From assembly GCA_963506915.1 (NCBI GenBank), contig CAUORE010000017.1:1-34997 (forward strand): a stretch of DNA of 34,997 nucleotides. The letters run 5' to 3'. The translations under genes were made by a program, and so were the position numbers. The stretch's first letter is position 1, and the number at the start of each line of letters is the position of its first letter. This stretch comes from JABCPE02 sp963506915 (GTDB taxonomy: Bacteria > Bacteroidota > Bacteroidia > Flavobacteriales > Weeksellaceae). The notes beneath the pieces were generated by a model. That model was not told the origin of the DNA, did not search any database, and saw nothing but the letters and a program-made list of their open reading frames with translations. This document shows, piece after piece, positions 7,854 to 16,219 of this stretch.

Positions 7854-8531
7854 ATGGGGAAAAATAAGTTGGCTCGTTTTGCCGAAAACAAGACACTTCC
7901 GAATGTAATCCAGCCTACACGAGAGGAGGCTCTGAATGGATTTTATCTAAAAGGAAAATGGAGACAGGATTTCTTTAAAAATGATAAGCCCATCGTCCTA
8001 GAACTCGGCTGTGGAAAAGGAGAATACTCTGTAAACATGGCAAAAGCATTCCCTGATAAAAACTTCATCGGGATAGATATAAAGGGCGCAAGATTTTGGT
8101 TCGGTGCAAAGGAAGCCCACACTTTGGGAATGAAAAATGTGGCTTTTCTGAGAACGCAGATAGAGCTGATAGAGCATTTTTTTGGAGAGGAAGAAATTGA
8201 TGAAATATGGATCACTTTCCCAGACCCACAGATAAAATACCGCAGAACCAAACACAGGCTCACAAACCCTGAGTTCCTAGAACGATACAAAAAAATCCTA
8301 AAGAAAAACGCTGTAATCCACCTAAAAACGGATTCTGAATTTCTGCACGGATACACTCTGGGGCTGCTACAAGGGCTCGGACACGAGATTTTATCCGCAC
8401 ACCATGACATCTATGGTGCGCCTGAATACGACCCTGAAACACCGCTTCTCAGGGAGGTGAGAACCTACTACGAGGAACTTTTCTCTTCCAAAGGAAAAAC
8501 CATCACTTACATTAAATTCAGAATTAAATAA
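7854..8531 (+). CDS. trmB: tRNA (guanine-N7-)-methyltransferase, 225 aa
   Basis: TrmB methylates N7 of G46 in tRNAs using S-adenosylmethionine. The SAM-binding motif LELGCGKGEYS is at 49-59, the acidic end of strand 2 (GIDIKG) at about 73-78, and the family motif TFPDPQIKYRRTKHRL at 121-135. The length and the N-terminal MGKNKLARFAENKTLPNV are typical of flavobacterial TrmB. It is transcribed divergently from the uptake operon, with a 161-base spacer, and is followed 47 bases later by ruvC. Confidence 0.95.
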   Translation: MGKNKLARFAENKTLPNVIQPTREEALNGFYLKGKWRQDFFKNDKPIVLELGCGKGEYSVNMAKAFPDKNFIGIDIKGARFWFGAKEAHTLGMKNVAFLRTQIELIEHFFGEEEIDEIWITFPDPQIKYRRTKHRLTNPEFLERYKKILKKNAVIHLKTDSEFLHGYTLGLLQGLGHEILSAHHDIYGAPEYDPETPLLREVRTYYEELFSSKGKTITYIKFRIK

Positions 8532-8578
8532 ATCTGATTATCATATATTTACAAGTTCAAAAAATCACTACTCTGGAT

Positions 8579-9133
8579 ATGACAGCAGAAAAAATCATTT
8601 TAGGTATAGACCCAGGAACCACCGTGATGGGATTTGGTATCATTTCTACAAAGGGCAGTAAAATGGAGCTGGTCTCCATCCACGAACTTGTGCTAAAAAA
8701 ATACCCAAACCACGAAACAAAACTAAAATACATTTTTGAGAAAACCCTAGCGCTCATTGATGAATATCATCCTGATGAAGTCGCTCTGGAAGCGCCTTTT
8801 TATGGAAAAAATGTGCAGAGTATGCTGAAACTCGGGAGAGCACAGGGAGTGGCGATGGCAGCCAGTCTATACCGCGATATTCCCATCACAGAATATTCGC
8901 CCAAGAAAGTAAAAATGGCGATAACAGGAAATGGAAACGCCAGCAAGGAACAAGTAGCCGCTATGCTGAAAAACCTTCTTAGTCTCAAAGAATTTCCAAC
9001 CAAATATTTAGATGCGTCCGATGGGCTTGCGGTGGCGGTTTGCCATTATTTTAATTCTAATAAAACGGAAAAAAGCGCTTCATATTCCAGCTGGGATAGT
9101 TTTATCAAACAAAATCCTGACAGAATCAAATAA
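8579..9133 (+). CDS. ruvC: crossover junction endodeoxyribonuclease RuvC, 184 aa
   Basis: RuvC cuts Holliday junctions in homologous recombination, acting with RuvAB. The acidic active site is complete: Asp11 (ILGIDPGTT), Glu71 (VALEAPFYGKN), Asp145 and Asp148 (YLDASDGLAVAVCHYF), corresponding to E. coli D7, E66, D138 and D141. The length is normal. It lies between trmB and a secreted hydrolase gene whose ATG follows 10 bases after the ruvC stop, so the three may be cotranscribed. Confidence 0.96.
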   Translation: MTAEKIILGIDPGTTVMGFGIISTKGSKMELVSIHELVLKKYPNHETKLKYIFEKTLALIDEYHPDEVALEAPFYGKNVQSMLKLGRAQGVAMAASLYRDIPITEYSPKKVKMAITGNGNASKEQVAAMLKNLLSLKEFPTKYLDASDGLAVAVCHYFNSNKTEKSASYSSWDSFIKQNPDRIK

Positions 9134-9143
9134 ACCCATTTGC

Positions 9144-10169
9144 ATGAAAAAATTATTTTTGGTTTTCTTTACTTTAGTTATTTGTTTTATGAAATCACAA
9201 GACCTTGTTTCTATCATTAAAAATAATCCTTCTAAAAGAACAGATTTAAAAATCGTATTAAACGAAGAAAATCCGCATCACTACATTCCCATTTCCGTCA
9301 TCAATGGAAAGGAAAAAGGATCTGTATTCACCATCTTGGCAGGAGTCCACGGATACGAATATCCTCCTATAATGGCGGTTCAGGAACTAATGAAAGAGAT
9401 AGACCCAGCCAAACTAAAAGGAACACTGATAATTTTACCTATTACGAATATTGGTGCTTTTTATGAGCGTGTTCCTTACCTGAATTCTACGGACAAGAAA
9501 AACCTAAACACCGTTTTCCCGGGGAAAGAAAACGGCACCATCACGGAGCAGATAGCAAATTATATCACCAAAAACATTATCCCTATTTCAGATGTTTTTC
9601 TGGATATTCACGGAGGCGATGCCAATGAGGATTTGGTTCCTTTTGTCTGCTACTATGACAACAAGGATTCTGCTGAAAAAACCAAAACAGCCCTAAAACT
9701 TTCGGAGGCGTCTATGCTACCCTATATCGTGAGTTATCCTTATAACATTACCAAAACAGAACCAGCACTTTACGCCTTTAAACAAGCGGTTCAGAATGAT
9801 GTCGTTGCGCTGAGCCTAGAAGCTGGAAAACTCGGAGTAAATGGAGCTGATGAAGTGAAAATGCTAAAAGAATCCATCTATAATATGATAGGAATGATGA
9901 AAATGTATTCTTCGGCGCCGTATAAAAAACCTGCCTCTCGTAAAACTTTCACAAAACAAACTTATATAAAAGTTCCTGTAAGCGGGATTTTTAACAGCAA
10001 ACACAAGGCAGGCGAGTATGTGAAAAAAGGCGAAGATTTGGGTTACATTACGGATGAATTCGGAAATTTACTTCAAAAAATATCCGCGCCAGAAAGCGGA
10101 ATGATTCTTTACAAAATAGGAACTCCTCCCGTAAATAAAGGAGAAACCATGTTCTGCATCACTTCGTAA
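9144..10169 (+). CDS. exported succinylglutamate desuccinylase/aspartoacylase-family protein, 341 aa
   Basis: This is a zinc-dependent M14-like carboxypeptidase-fold amidohydrolase of the AstE/AspA family. I chose the ATG at 9144, not the longer frame from 9012, because it gives a signal peptide (MKKLFLVFFTLVICFMKSQ) and starts just after the ruvC stop. Metal ligands are visible: His69 and Glu72 in GVHGYEY, and His156 in LDIHGG; SLEAGKLG around residues 226-233 supplies the likely catalytic Glu. The C-terminal 80 residues (YIKVPVSGIF...GEYVKKGEDLGYI) form the beta-rich cap seen in relatives. The signal peptide points to the periplasm, unlike cytoplasmic AstE. The substrate is unknown; an N-acyl amino acid or peptide-like amide is possible. 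Confidence 0.85.
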   Translation: MKKLFLVFFTLVICFMKSQDLVSIIKNNPSKRTDLKIVLNEENPHHYIPISVINGKEKGSVFTILAGVHGYEYPPIMAVQELMKEIDPAKLKGTLIILPITNIGAFYERVPYLNSTDKKNLNTVFPGKENGTITEQIANYITKNIIPISDVFLDIHGGDANEDLVPFVCYYDNKDSAEKTKTALKLSEASMLPYIVSYPYNITKTEPALYAFKQAVQNDVVALSLEAGKLGVNGADEVKMLKESIYNMIGMMKMYSSAPYKKPASRKTFTKQTYIKVPVSGIFNSKHKAGEYVKKGEDLGYITDEFGNLLQKISAPESGMILYKIGTPPVNKGETMFCITS

Positions 10170-10172
10170 AAT

Positions 10173-10203
10173 AAAAAATTCCGCTCTATGAAGCGGAATT
10201 TTT
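10173..10203. terminator. bidirectional terminator between convergent genes
   Basis: The inverted repeat AATTCCGCT (10177-10185) and AGCGGAATT (10192-10200) has a 6-base loop. It is flanked by A-run and T-run, so it can end transcription from both the hydrolase gene (plus) and the porin gene (minus). Confidence 0.85.
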
Positions 10204-10224
10204 GTTATATCATTTTTAATTTTA

Positions 10225-11397
10225 TTAGAACCAAGCGGCCAACATCGTGGTAATGAAGAAGTTATTCTTAACATTTGGATGAGACTGGTCTATCTTTTGG
10301 AAAATAGGGTCTTTAGATTGTAAGTTTCTGAATTCCAAACGCCACATCATATTTTTGTTAATCAAATAATCAAAGTTTACTGATGCTCCCCAGATTTGGA
10401 ATCTTTGTCCTCCTCCGAAAGTCATAATATCTTTAGAATCATCAAAATACTCCACTCTTCCCGCTGTAGAGAATTTAGGCGTGAAATAATATTTCGCTAA
10501 AATGTTAGGAGACCACCAGAAGTAGTGCTTGTTAGAACCTTCTGCAGACTGCTCTGCACCAACATCAAACACGAACTGGAATTCTAATTTATCACTCGCC
10601 TTGTAGTTAGTGTAGAAATTATTGAAATATCTCATTTTAGTTTCCGTAGCTGGGTCTTTTCCTATATAAGCAGAAGAATTAAATAACCAATTTTCATTCG
10701 GTTGGTATGCCACTCTTGCCCCAAATGCTGGCAATTTTGTTGCTGAAGATGATATTAATTTTTTTTGATCATCTTGGTCATAAACTGCTCTTCTTATTTT
10801 TTGCCATCCGTTATAGACTCCTCCCATGAAAGTCCATTTATTATTATCTGTAATGTAGGTAATCTGTGCCCCTGTCATGAAGAAAGGCTCTTGCGCCACA
10901 GCTATAGTCCTAGTCAAAGCAAGATTATCTTTGCTGATTTCTCCTTCTGAACCGATGTAAGATGGCATCACCCCAGCATCTATCCAGAGATTTTTAGTTT
11001 TAGAAATTCTAAACCCGATGTTCGCTTCCTGAACCAGTTTCAGCATTCCTTGCTCTGCTGACAAGTTATCTTCTGGGTAAGTTCCCGCCATCAGGGCTAT
11101 ATTAGCACGCATATTGTCTGTTGCATATTCTGCTTTCAGCCTTGCGATGTTTACATTCACCTCGTTGTGTCGGTTAAATGTATAAAAAAACGGCTGTCTG
11201 ATGTGGTCTGCTCTTTGATTAAAATCATACGAGTAGAAAACCTCCGTATATCCAGAAATAGTGAAGTTTGATAATTTATTAGAAACCTCTTGTTTAGGTT
11301 CTTCCATTTGTAGTTGTTCCTCCTTTTCTTCTCCTTCCTGAGAAAATAGATTTTGACTCATCAAAATCATTCCCAAATACACAATTGCTCTTTTCAT
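10225..11397 (-). CDS. BBP2-type outer-membrane beta-barrel porin, 390 aa
   Basis: This is probably an outer-membrane porin. Residues 1-20 (ending NLFSQ) are a signal peptide, followed by an acidic/Gln-rich linker (about 21-40). The barrel begins ISGYTEVFYSYDFNQ and shows amphipathic strands with many aromatic residues up to the C-terminal FITTMLAAWF ending in Phe. Segments such as FYTFNRHNEVNVNIARLKAEY, NIGFRISKTKNLWIDAGV and GGVYNGWQKI resemble the putative beta-barrel porin-2 (BBP2, OmpL-like) family of Bacteroidota. It stands alone, convergent with the hydrolase gene, with its own well-formed promoter. Specificity cannot be read from the sequence. Confidence 0.85.
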   Translation of the reverse strand: MKRAIVYLGMILMSQNLFSQEGEEKEEQLQMEEPKQEVSNKLSNFTISGYTEVFYSYDFNQRADHIRQPFFYTFNRHNEVNVNIARLKAEYATDNMRANIALMAGTYPEDNLSAEQGMLKLVQEANIGFRISKTKNLWIDAGVMPSYIGSEGEISKDNLALTRTIAVAQEPFFMTGAQITYITDNNKWTFMGGVYNGWQKIRRAVYDQDDQKKLISSSATKLPAFGARVAYQPNENWLFNSSAYIGKDPATETKMRYFNNFYTNYKASDKLEFQFVFDVGAEQSAEGSNKHYFWWSPNILAKYYFTPKFSTAGRVEYFDDSKDIMTFGGGQRFQIWGASVNFDYLINKNMMWRLEFRNLQSKDPIFQKIDQSHPNVKNNFFITTMLAAWF

Positions 11398-11421
11398 ATA
11401 ATTATTTGATTTTTACGGGTA

Positions 11422-11451
11422 CAAAGGTAATTTTTTTTGAAAAATAACCAA
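11422..11451 (-). promoter_or_regulatory. promoter of the BBP2 porin gene with a T8 tract in the spacer
   Basis: On the minus strand the -7 element is TACCTTTG (11422-11429) and the -33 element is TTG (11449-11451). The spacer is 19 bases and fits the Bacteroidota consensus. The spacer contains a run of eight T on the plus strand (11431-11438). The porin ATG is 24 bases downstream of the -7 element. Confidence 0.75.
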
Positions 11452-11570
11452 GACTTAGCCGCACTATTTTACATTTCGAATAACTCAAAAACCTTTATTT
11501 TTCATCTTTTATGTACAAAAACTGTTATTTCTCATAAATAAAAACTACCAAAAAATAGGTCAATAATCCT

Positions 11571-11578
11571 TATATTTG
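11571..11578 (+). promoter_or_regulatory. putative promoter of metG
   Basis: TATATTTG matches the TAnnTTTG consensus and lies 18 bases before the ATG at 11597. A transcript starting here would begin after an in-frame upstream codon at 11576, which supports the later start. Confidence 0.6.
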
Positions 11579-11596
11579 CAAAAAATAAGGAATTAT

Positions 11597-13639
11597 ATGT
11601 CAAAGAGAAAAATGATTACCGCTGCCCTGCCTTATGCCAATGGACCTGTGCATATTGGGCATTTGGCAGGTGTATATATCCCTGCTGATGTTTATGCAAG
11701 ATTTCAGAGAAATACGGGACAGGAAGTTGCCTTTATCTGTGGTTCTGATGAACACGGGATTCCCATCACCATTAGGGCAAAAAAAGAAGGCATCACTCCG
11801 CAGGATGTGGTGGACAAATATCATGAAATCATCAAAAAATCTTTTGCGGATTTAGGGATTTCCTTTGATGAATATTCCAGAACGACCTCCAAAAAACACT
11901 ATGAAGTAAGCCAAGAGTTCTTCCTAAACCTCTATAACAAAGGTAAATTCGAAGAAGAAATTTCTGAACAATTTTTTGATGAACAGGCAGGAGAATTCCT
12001 TGCCGACAGATACATCGTAGGAACATGCCCAAAATGCAGCAATGAAAATGCCTATGGCGACCAGTGCGAAAAATGCGGTTCTACCCTTTCGCCTACGGAA
12101 CTTATCAACCCAAAATCCATGCTCAGCGGTAACACGCCTATTTTAAAGGGAACCAAAAACTGGTATCTTCCTCTAAATGAGTATGAAAATTTCCTGAACG
12201 AATGGATTATCAAAGGACATCAGGACGACTGGAAACCTAATGTATACGGACAAGTAAAATCTTGGCTCAATGACGGACTAAAACCAAGAGCCATGACTCG
12301 TGACCTAAACTGGGGCGTTCCTGTTCCGCTTCCAAACGCTGAGGGCAAGGTGCTTTATGTTTGGTTTGATGCGCCTATCGGCTATATTTCTTTCACGCAG
12401 GAGTGGGCAGAGAAAAACGGCAAAAACTGGAAAGATTTTTGGCAAAATGAAGAAACAGACCTTATTCATTTCATAGGAAAAGATAATATTGTCTTCCACT
12501 GCATCATTTTCCCATCGATGATGAAAGCTCACGGAGACTACATCATGCCGAAAAATGTCCCTGCGTTTGAATTCCTTAACCTTGAAAATGATAAAATTTC
12601 TACTTCGAGAAACTGGGCTGTATGGGCTCACGAATATGTAGAGGATTTCCCTGACCAGCAGGATGCACTGCGCTACGCACTGCTTTCTTCAGCGCCAGAG
12701 ACAAAGGATAATAATTTTACTTGGAAAGATTTTCAAACCAAAAACAACTCGGAATTGGTAGGGATTTTTGGGAATTTCATCAATCGTGTGACGGTTCTTA
12801 CCCAAAAATATTACAACGGAATTGTTCCTCAGCCTAATGAATTTGAGCAAGTAGATAAAGACCTTTACCACGAAATGCAGCAAATTCCAGATAAAATTGG
12901 TAATAACCTAGATGAATTCCGCTTCCGTGATGCCCTTACTGAAATGATGAATTTAGCAAGATTAGGGAATAAATACCTTGCAGATGAAGAACCTTGGAAA
13001 GCGATAAAGGACAATCCTGAACGCGTGAAAACACAGATGTTCTGCGCATTACAAGTCGCTGGAGCGCTGGCGTATTTGTGTGAGCCGTTCCTGCCTTTCA
13101 CTTCCCAAAAAATGAAATCTGGACTAAATCTGGGAGACAAAAACTGGTATGAAGTCCTAAACACGCCGCCTATCCCGACGGGGCACCAAATCAATGAAAT
13201 GCCACTACTTTTCTCTAAAATAGAAGATGATGTGATAGAGGCTCAAATCAAAAAGTTGGAAAACACAAAAATAAACAATCAAAAAACCAATCCTAACGCA
13301 AACCCTATGAAAGAACAAATTTCATTTGATGACTTTACAAAAATAGACCTTAGAACCGCTACGATTTTAGAAGCTGAAAAGGTAGAAAAAGCTGATAAAT
13401 TACTAAAACTAAAAGTAGATACTGGTGTAGATGTTCGCACCGTAGTTTCGGGAATTGCAGAAAGTTTCAGCCCTGAGGAAATCATCGGGAAACAAGTAAT
13501 GATTCTTCTAAACCTCGCTCCAAGAAAAATCCGAGGAATAGAATCCCAAGGAATGCTTCTGCTTACCACCAAACCAGACGGCAAACTATCTTTCGTGACA
13601 CCTGATGAAAAGGTAGAAAACGGAATAGAGATTGGCTAA
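11597..13639 (+). CDS. metG: methionine--tRNA ligase with C-terminal tRNA-binding domain, 680 aa
   Basis: MetG charges tRNA-Met for initiation and elongation. I chose the ATG at 11597 (MSKRKMITAALPYANG) because it fits the family N-terminus and the promoter overlaps the longer frame. The HIGH motif is at 19-22 (PVHIGHLAG). The zinc knuckle is CPKCSNENAYGDQCEKC near residues 144-160. The KMSKS loop is present as KISTS (333-337, followed by RNW). The anticodon-binding helical domain follows. A linker rich in Asn and Lys leads to a Trbp111/EMAP-II-like domain from about residue 572 (FDDFTKIDLRTATILEAEKV ... RKIRGIESQGMLL). This two-part form is the usual dimeric enzyme. Confidence 0.97.
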   Translation: MSKRKMITAALPYANGPVHIGHLAGVYIPADVYARFQRNTGQEVAFICGSDEHGIPITIRAKKEGITPQDVVDKYHEIIKKSFADLGISFDEYSRTTSKKHYEVSQEFFLNLYNKGKFEEEISEQFFDEQAGEFLADRYIVGTCPKCSNENAYGDQCEKCGSTLSPTELINPKSMLSGNTPILKGTKNWYLPLNEYENFLNEWIIKGHQDDWKPNVYGQVKSWLNDGLKPRAMTRDLNWGVPVPLPNAEGKVLYVWFDAPIGYISFTQEWAEKNGKNWKDFWQNEETDLIHFIGKDNIVFHCIIFPSMMKAHGDYIMPKNVPAFEFLNLENDKISTSRNWAVWAHEYVEDFPDQQDALRYALLSSAPETKDNNFTWKDFQTKNNSELVGIFGNFINRVTVLTQKYYNGIVPQPNEFEQVDKDLYHEMQQIPDKIGNNLDEFRFRDALTEMMNLARLGNKYLADEEPWKAIKDNPERVKTQMFCALQVAGALAYLCEPFLPFTSQKMKSGLNLGDKNWYEVLNTPPIPTGHQINEMPLLFSKIEDDVIEAQIKKLENTKINNQKTNPNANPMKEQISFDDFTKIDLRTATILEAEKVEKADKLLKLKVDTGVDVRTVVSGIAESFSPEEIIGKQVMILLNLAPRKIRGIESQGMLLLTTKPDGKLSFVTPDEKVENGIEIG

Positions 13640-13701
13640 TTTTAGGCATAAATATTTTGAAAATCTTATCATAAATCAATTTTTTGAATAGTTATTAACC
13701 A

Positions 13702-13709
13702 TATCTTTG
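13702..13709 (+). promoter_or_regulatory. putative promoter of the YceI-like gene
   Basis: TATCTTTG matches TAnnTTTG and lies 19 bases before the ATG at 13729. A TTG at 13684-13686 is only 15 bases upstream, closer than usual, so the -33 element is uncertain. Confidence 0.55.
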
Positions 13710-13728
13710 CATAATAAAATTAACGAAT

Positions 13729-14319
13729 ATGAAAAAGATAGCATCATTATTATTTATGGGTCTAATGGCTGTAAATTCATTTGCCCAAAATACTTTAAAA
13801 TCAGACCCTGCGCACAGTAGAATTCAGTTTTCGGTAACGCACTTGGGAATTAGCGAAATTACAGGGAATTTTGAGAAAGCAACTCTAAATATGAATGTTG
13901 ATGAAAAGAATTTCACAAACTCTAAAATCAGTTTCGTAGTGGATGTGAATTCTATCAACACGCACATAGAGGCAAGGGACAACCACCTTAGAAATGAAGA
14001 TTTCTTCGATGTGAAAAAATTCCCAGAAATGGTTTTCCAAAGCACCAGCATCAAACCCACGAAAATCAATAGCAGTATGAAAATTCTGCTCTATGAAGTA
14101 AAAGGAAATCTTACGCTTCATGGTGTAACTAAGCCTGTTACCGTAAATATGCTGTACAAAGGAATGGTGGTAAATCCTATGAGTAAGAAAAAAACTTACG
14201 GATACCAAGTTGTAGGAGTTATCAAGCGTTCTGATTTCGGTGTCGGTGGAGGATATCCAGAAGCGATGATCAGCGACAAAGTCCAAATAAAAGGAGACTT
14301 TGAAATGATAGCAGAATAA
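13729..14319 (+). CDS. exported YceI-family protein, 196 aa
   Basis: YceI-like proteins have a lipocalin-like barrel that binds isoprenoid-type lipids; their precise role is often unknown. Residues 1-20 (ending NSFAQ) form a signal peptide. The family pattern follows: SDPAHSRIQFSVTHLGISEI at 25-44, then NTHIEARDNHLRNEDFFDV with the conserved HLR.xDFF motif, KFPEMVFQST, the GNLTLHGVTKPV motif and IKRSDFGVGGG. The length is typical. It stands alone with a promoter in front and a terminator behind, so it is probably a single-gene unit. Confidence 0.93.
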   Translation: MKKIASLLFMGLMAVNSFAQNTLKSDPAHSRIQFSVTHLGISEITGNFEKATLNMNVDEKNFTNSKISFVVDVNSINTHIEARDNHLRNEDFFDVKKFPEMVFQSTSIKPTKINSSMKILLYEVKGNLTLHGVTKPVTVNMLYKGMVVNPMSKKKTYGYQVVGVIKRSDFGVGGGYPEAMISDKVQIKGDFEMIAE

Positions 14320-14354
14320 AAGTTTAGTTTTTTCATTTATAAATTTAAAATTGC

Positions 14355-14387
14355 AAATTGCCTTCAATAATAGAAGGCAATTTTTAT
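14355..14387 (+). terminator. terminator of the YceI-like gene
   Basis: An 11-bp stem, AAATTGCCTTC (14355-14365) and GAAGGCAATTT (14373-14383), has a 7-base loop and is followed by T residues. Confidence 0.85.
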
Positions 14388-14435
14388 TTCAAAACCCTGA
14401 AAGAATTACATTTTTTTCGTTTCAAATTATTTATA

Positions 14436-14443
14436 TATTTTTG
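14436..14443 (+). promoter_or_regulatory. putative promoter of the OFA-type MFS gene
   Basis: TATTTTTG matches TAnnTTTG and lies 17 bases before the ATG at 14461. Confidence 0.5.
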
Positions 14444-14460
14444 TACCCTAATTATTTTAT

Positions 14461-15681
14461 ATGGAGAATAAAAATCGTTGGTTCATAGCTATTGCAGCTA
14501 TTCTTACCCATTTATTTTTGGGAACGGTCTATGCATGGAGTTTCTTTCAAAAGCCTGTCAGCCAGGCCTATGGCTGGACACAGGGAGAAACGGCGTGGGC
14601 TTTCAGTATTTCTAACCTGATGATGGGAGTGACATCGGCATGGTGTGGAGCGAAACTACATCAGTTCAAACTAAAAAACCTCGCTACTATGGGAGCCGTG
14701 CTCTATGGGCTGGGATATATTGTTTCTTATTTTGCTCTAAAATTAGAGATTTTACCTTTACTATACATCGGTTTCGGTTTTATCGGCGGGATAGGTTTGG
14801 GAATGGCATATGTGACGCCTGTGGTGGCCGTATCGAGCTGGTTTCCAGATAAACAAGGTCTCGCTACTGGGCTGGTGGTCACAGGGTTTGGGCTGGGCGC
14901 TTTAATCATGTCTAAAATATTAGCACCATTTTTCTTGAATTTATTTGAGGAAAATCTGGCTGTTACTTTCCTTGCGATTGGCTGTATGCTGCTGATTGTT
15001 TTGCCAATATTTACTTATCAATTAAGTATAAAAAATACCACTTCGCAAAGCACAGCAGAAATCTCATTTTCAGCAATTTATAAAACCATTATCCAGCGCG
15101 AATACATTGCATCTTGGTTGTTTTTCATGTTTAGTGTGATTGCTGGGATGATTTTCATCGCGTTCCAGTCGCCTTTATTGCAGGATTACCTAAGAGCTGA
15201 GGGAATGACAGATGCCACAGAGCTGGAGCAGCACGGCGCTACACTGATAGGGATAAGCTCCCTATGCAATGGTTTTGGAAGATTTATGTGGGGAGGCGTT
15301 TCTGATAAAGCAGGAAGAATCCAGACTTTTAGAATGATTTTTTTGATAGAAATTTGCATTTTCATTGTCCTCATTTTTACTCAAAATCCTATCGTGTTTT
15401 TCTTGGGCGTTTGCTTGGTTTTATTGTGCTATGGCGGAAGCCTTGGGGTAATGCCTTCTTTGGTAAAGGAACAATACAACCCTAACCTGATGGCCTCTCT
15501 CTACGGAATTATGATGGTGGGCTGGGGAATAGGCGGACTGATAGGCCCGCAGATTACAGCTTATATGAAAGATTATTTCCAAGAACAGGCAGGAGTTTAT
15601 TCCTACATTATCGGGCTGGTTCTGCTATGTTTAGGATTTTTACTCACATTATTCGTGAAGAAGAAACCCAAAGATATTTAA
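14461..15681 (+). CDS. OFA-type MFS transporter (oxalate/formate antiporter-like), 406 aa
   Basis: This is a 12-segment inner-membrane transporter of the major facilitator superfamily. The N-terminus (HLFLGTVYAWSFFQKPV, then GWTQGETAWAFSISNL) and GGIGLGMAYVTPVVAVSSWFPD with KQGLATGLVVTGFGLGAL are typical of the OFA (oxalate:formate antiporter) family, which includes E. coli YhjX. The repeat-2 loop GGVSDKAGRI supplies the second MFS signature. Its length is normal. It has its own promoter and terminator. The substrate is probably a small carboxylate, but family members differ and I cannot name it. Confidence 0.87.
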   Translation: MENKNRWFIAIAAILTHLFLGTVYAWSFFQKPVSQAYGWTQGETAWAFSISNLMMGVTSAWCGAKLHQFKLKNLATMGAVLYGLGYIVSYFALKLEILPLLYIGFGFIGGIGLGMAYVTPVVAVSSWFPDKQGLATGLVVTGFGLGALIMSKILAPFFLNLFEENLAVTFLAIGCMLLIVLPIFTYQLSIKNTTSQSTAEISFSAIYKTIIQREYIASWLFFMFSVIAGMIFIAFQSPLLQDYLRAEGMTDATELEQHGATLIGISSLCNGFGRFMWGGVSDKAGRIQTFRMIFLIEICIFIVLIFTQNPIVFFLGVCLVLLCYGGSLGVMPSLVKEQYNPNLMASLYGIMMVGWGIGGLIGPQITAYMKDYFQEQAGVYSYIIGLVLLCLGFLLTLFVKKKPKDI

Positions 15682-15683
15682 TA

Positions 15684-15712
15684 AAAAAGCACTCCTTTTT
15701 GGAGTGCTTTTT
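15684..15712. terminator. bidirectional terminator between convergent genes
   Basis: AAAAAGCACTCC (15684-15695) pairs with GGAGTGCTTTTT (15701-15712) around a 5-base loop. Flanking A and T runs allow use by the MFS gene on the plus strand and the DUF4920 gene on the minus strand. Confidence 0.9.
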
Positions 15713-15732
15713 CTGTTTAACTTAAAAAATTA

Positions 15733-16215
15733 TCAATCTATGACTTTGATTCCGTTTGCTAAAACTCGTATTTCTACTTTTGGTTTTGTAATTTTTGCTA
15801 TTTCTTCTTTTGATTTTCCTGCGTCCTCGGCATAATGGCGAAGTTCTTTCACAGAAGTTTCTTGTTTAGTCACTTTCGCGTCCAGCAGGATAGTTTTACC
15901 AGCAATATTCTGCGGAAGGAAAAAAGCGTAATCTTTCATCTTCACGAAAACCTCTACATTCTGAGTGTTTTCTAATGTAACCCAGCATCCTTTTTTAGGA
16001 CAAACTGCCGTTACTTTTCCCTTGATGGTCACTCTGTCTATCTCGTTTTTCTTCTTTAGAGACTTTATCACTTGGTCTATAGACTGTACATTATAGGCAA
16101 TATTTTCAGGAACACCTGCTCCGTACTCTACTCCTTTCTGAGCTTCAGGAATATTACTCTGAGCGTGAAGAAGGCTCATCCCAAAAATTCCCATCAATAA
16201 AATTAGTCTTTTCAT
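15733..16215 (-). CDS. exported DUF4920-domain protein, 160 aa
   Basis: This belongs to a Bacteroidota protein family of unknown function (DUF4920). Residues 1-19 (ending LLHAQ) are a signal peptide. The domain shows VTIKGKVTAVCPKKGCWVTL (63-82), FVKMKDYAFFLP and a beta-rich OB-like core. The mature protein has only two cysteines, Cys72 and Cys77, in CPKKGC, which could form a disulfide or bind a metal. The gene starts 4 bases after the stop of an exported thioredoxin-like gene, so they are almost certainly cotranscribed. That pairing suggests the two act together in the periplasm, for example in redox control of the two cysteines, but this is inference. Confidence 0.85.
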   Translation of the reverse strand: MKRLILLMGIFGMSLLHAQSNIPEAQKGVEYGAGVPENIAYNVQSIDQVIKSLKKKNEIDRVTIKGKVTAVCPKKGCWVTLENTQNVEVFVKMKDYAFFLPQNIAGKTILLDAKVTKQETSVKELRHYAEDAGKSKEEIAKITKPKVEIRVLANGIKVID

Positions 16216-16219
16216 AAGA

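Noticed and set aside
9012..9143. Longer start for the AstE/AspA-like protein
   Set aside because: This extension overlaps ruvC in another frame and would bury the signal peptide; the ATG at 9144 is better.
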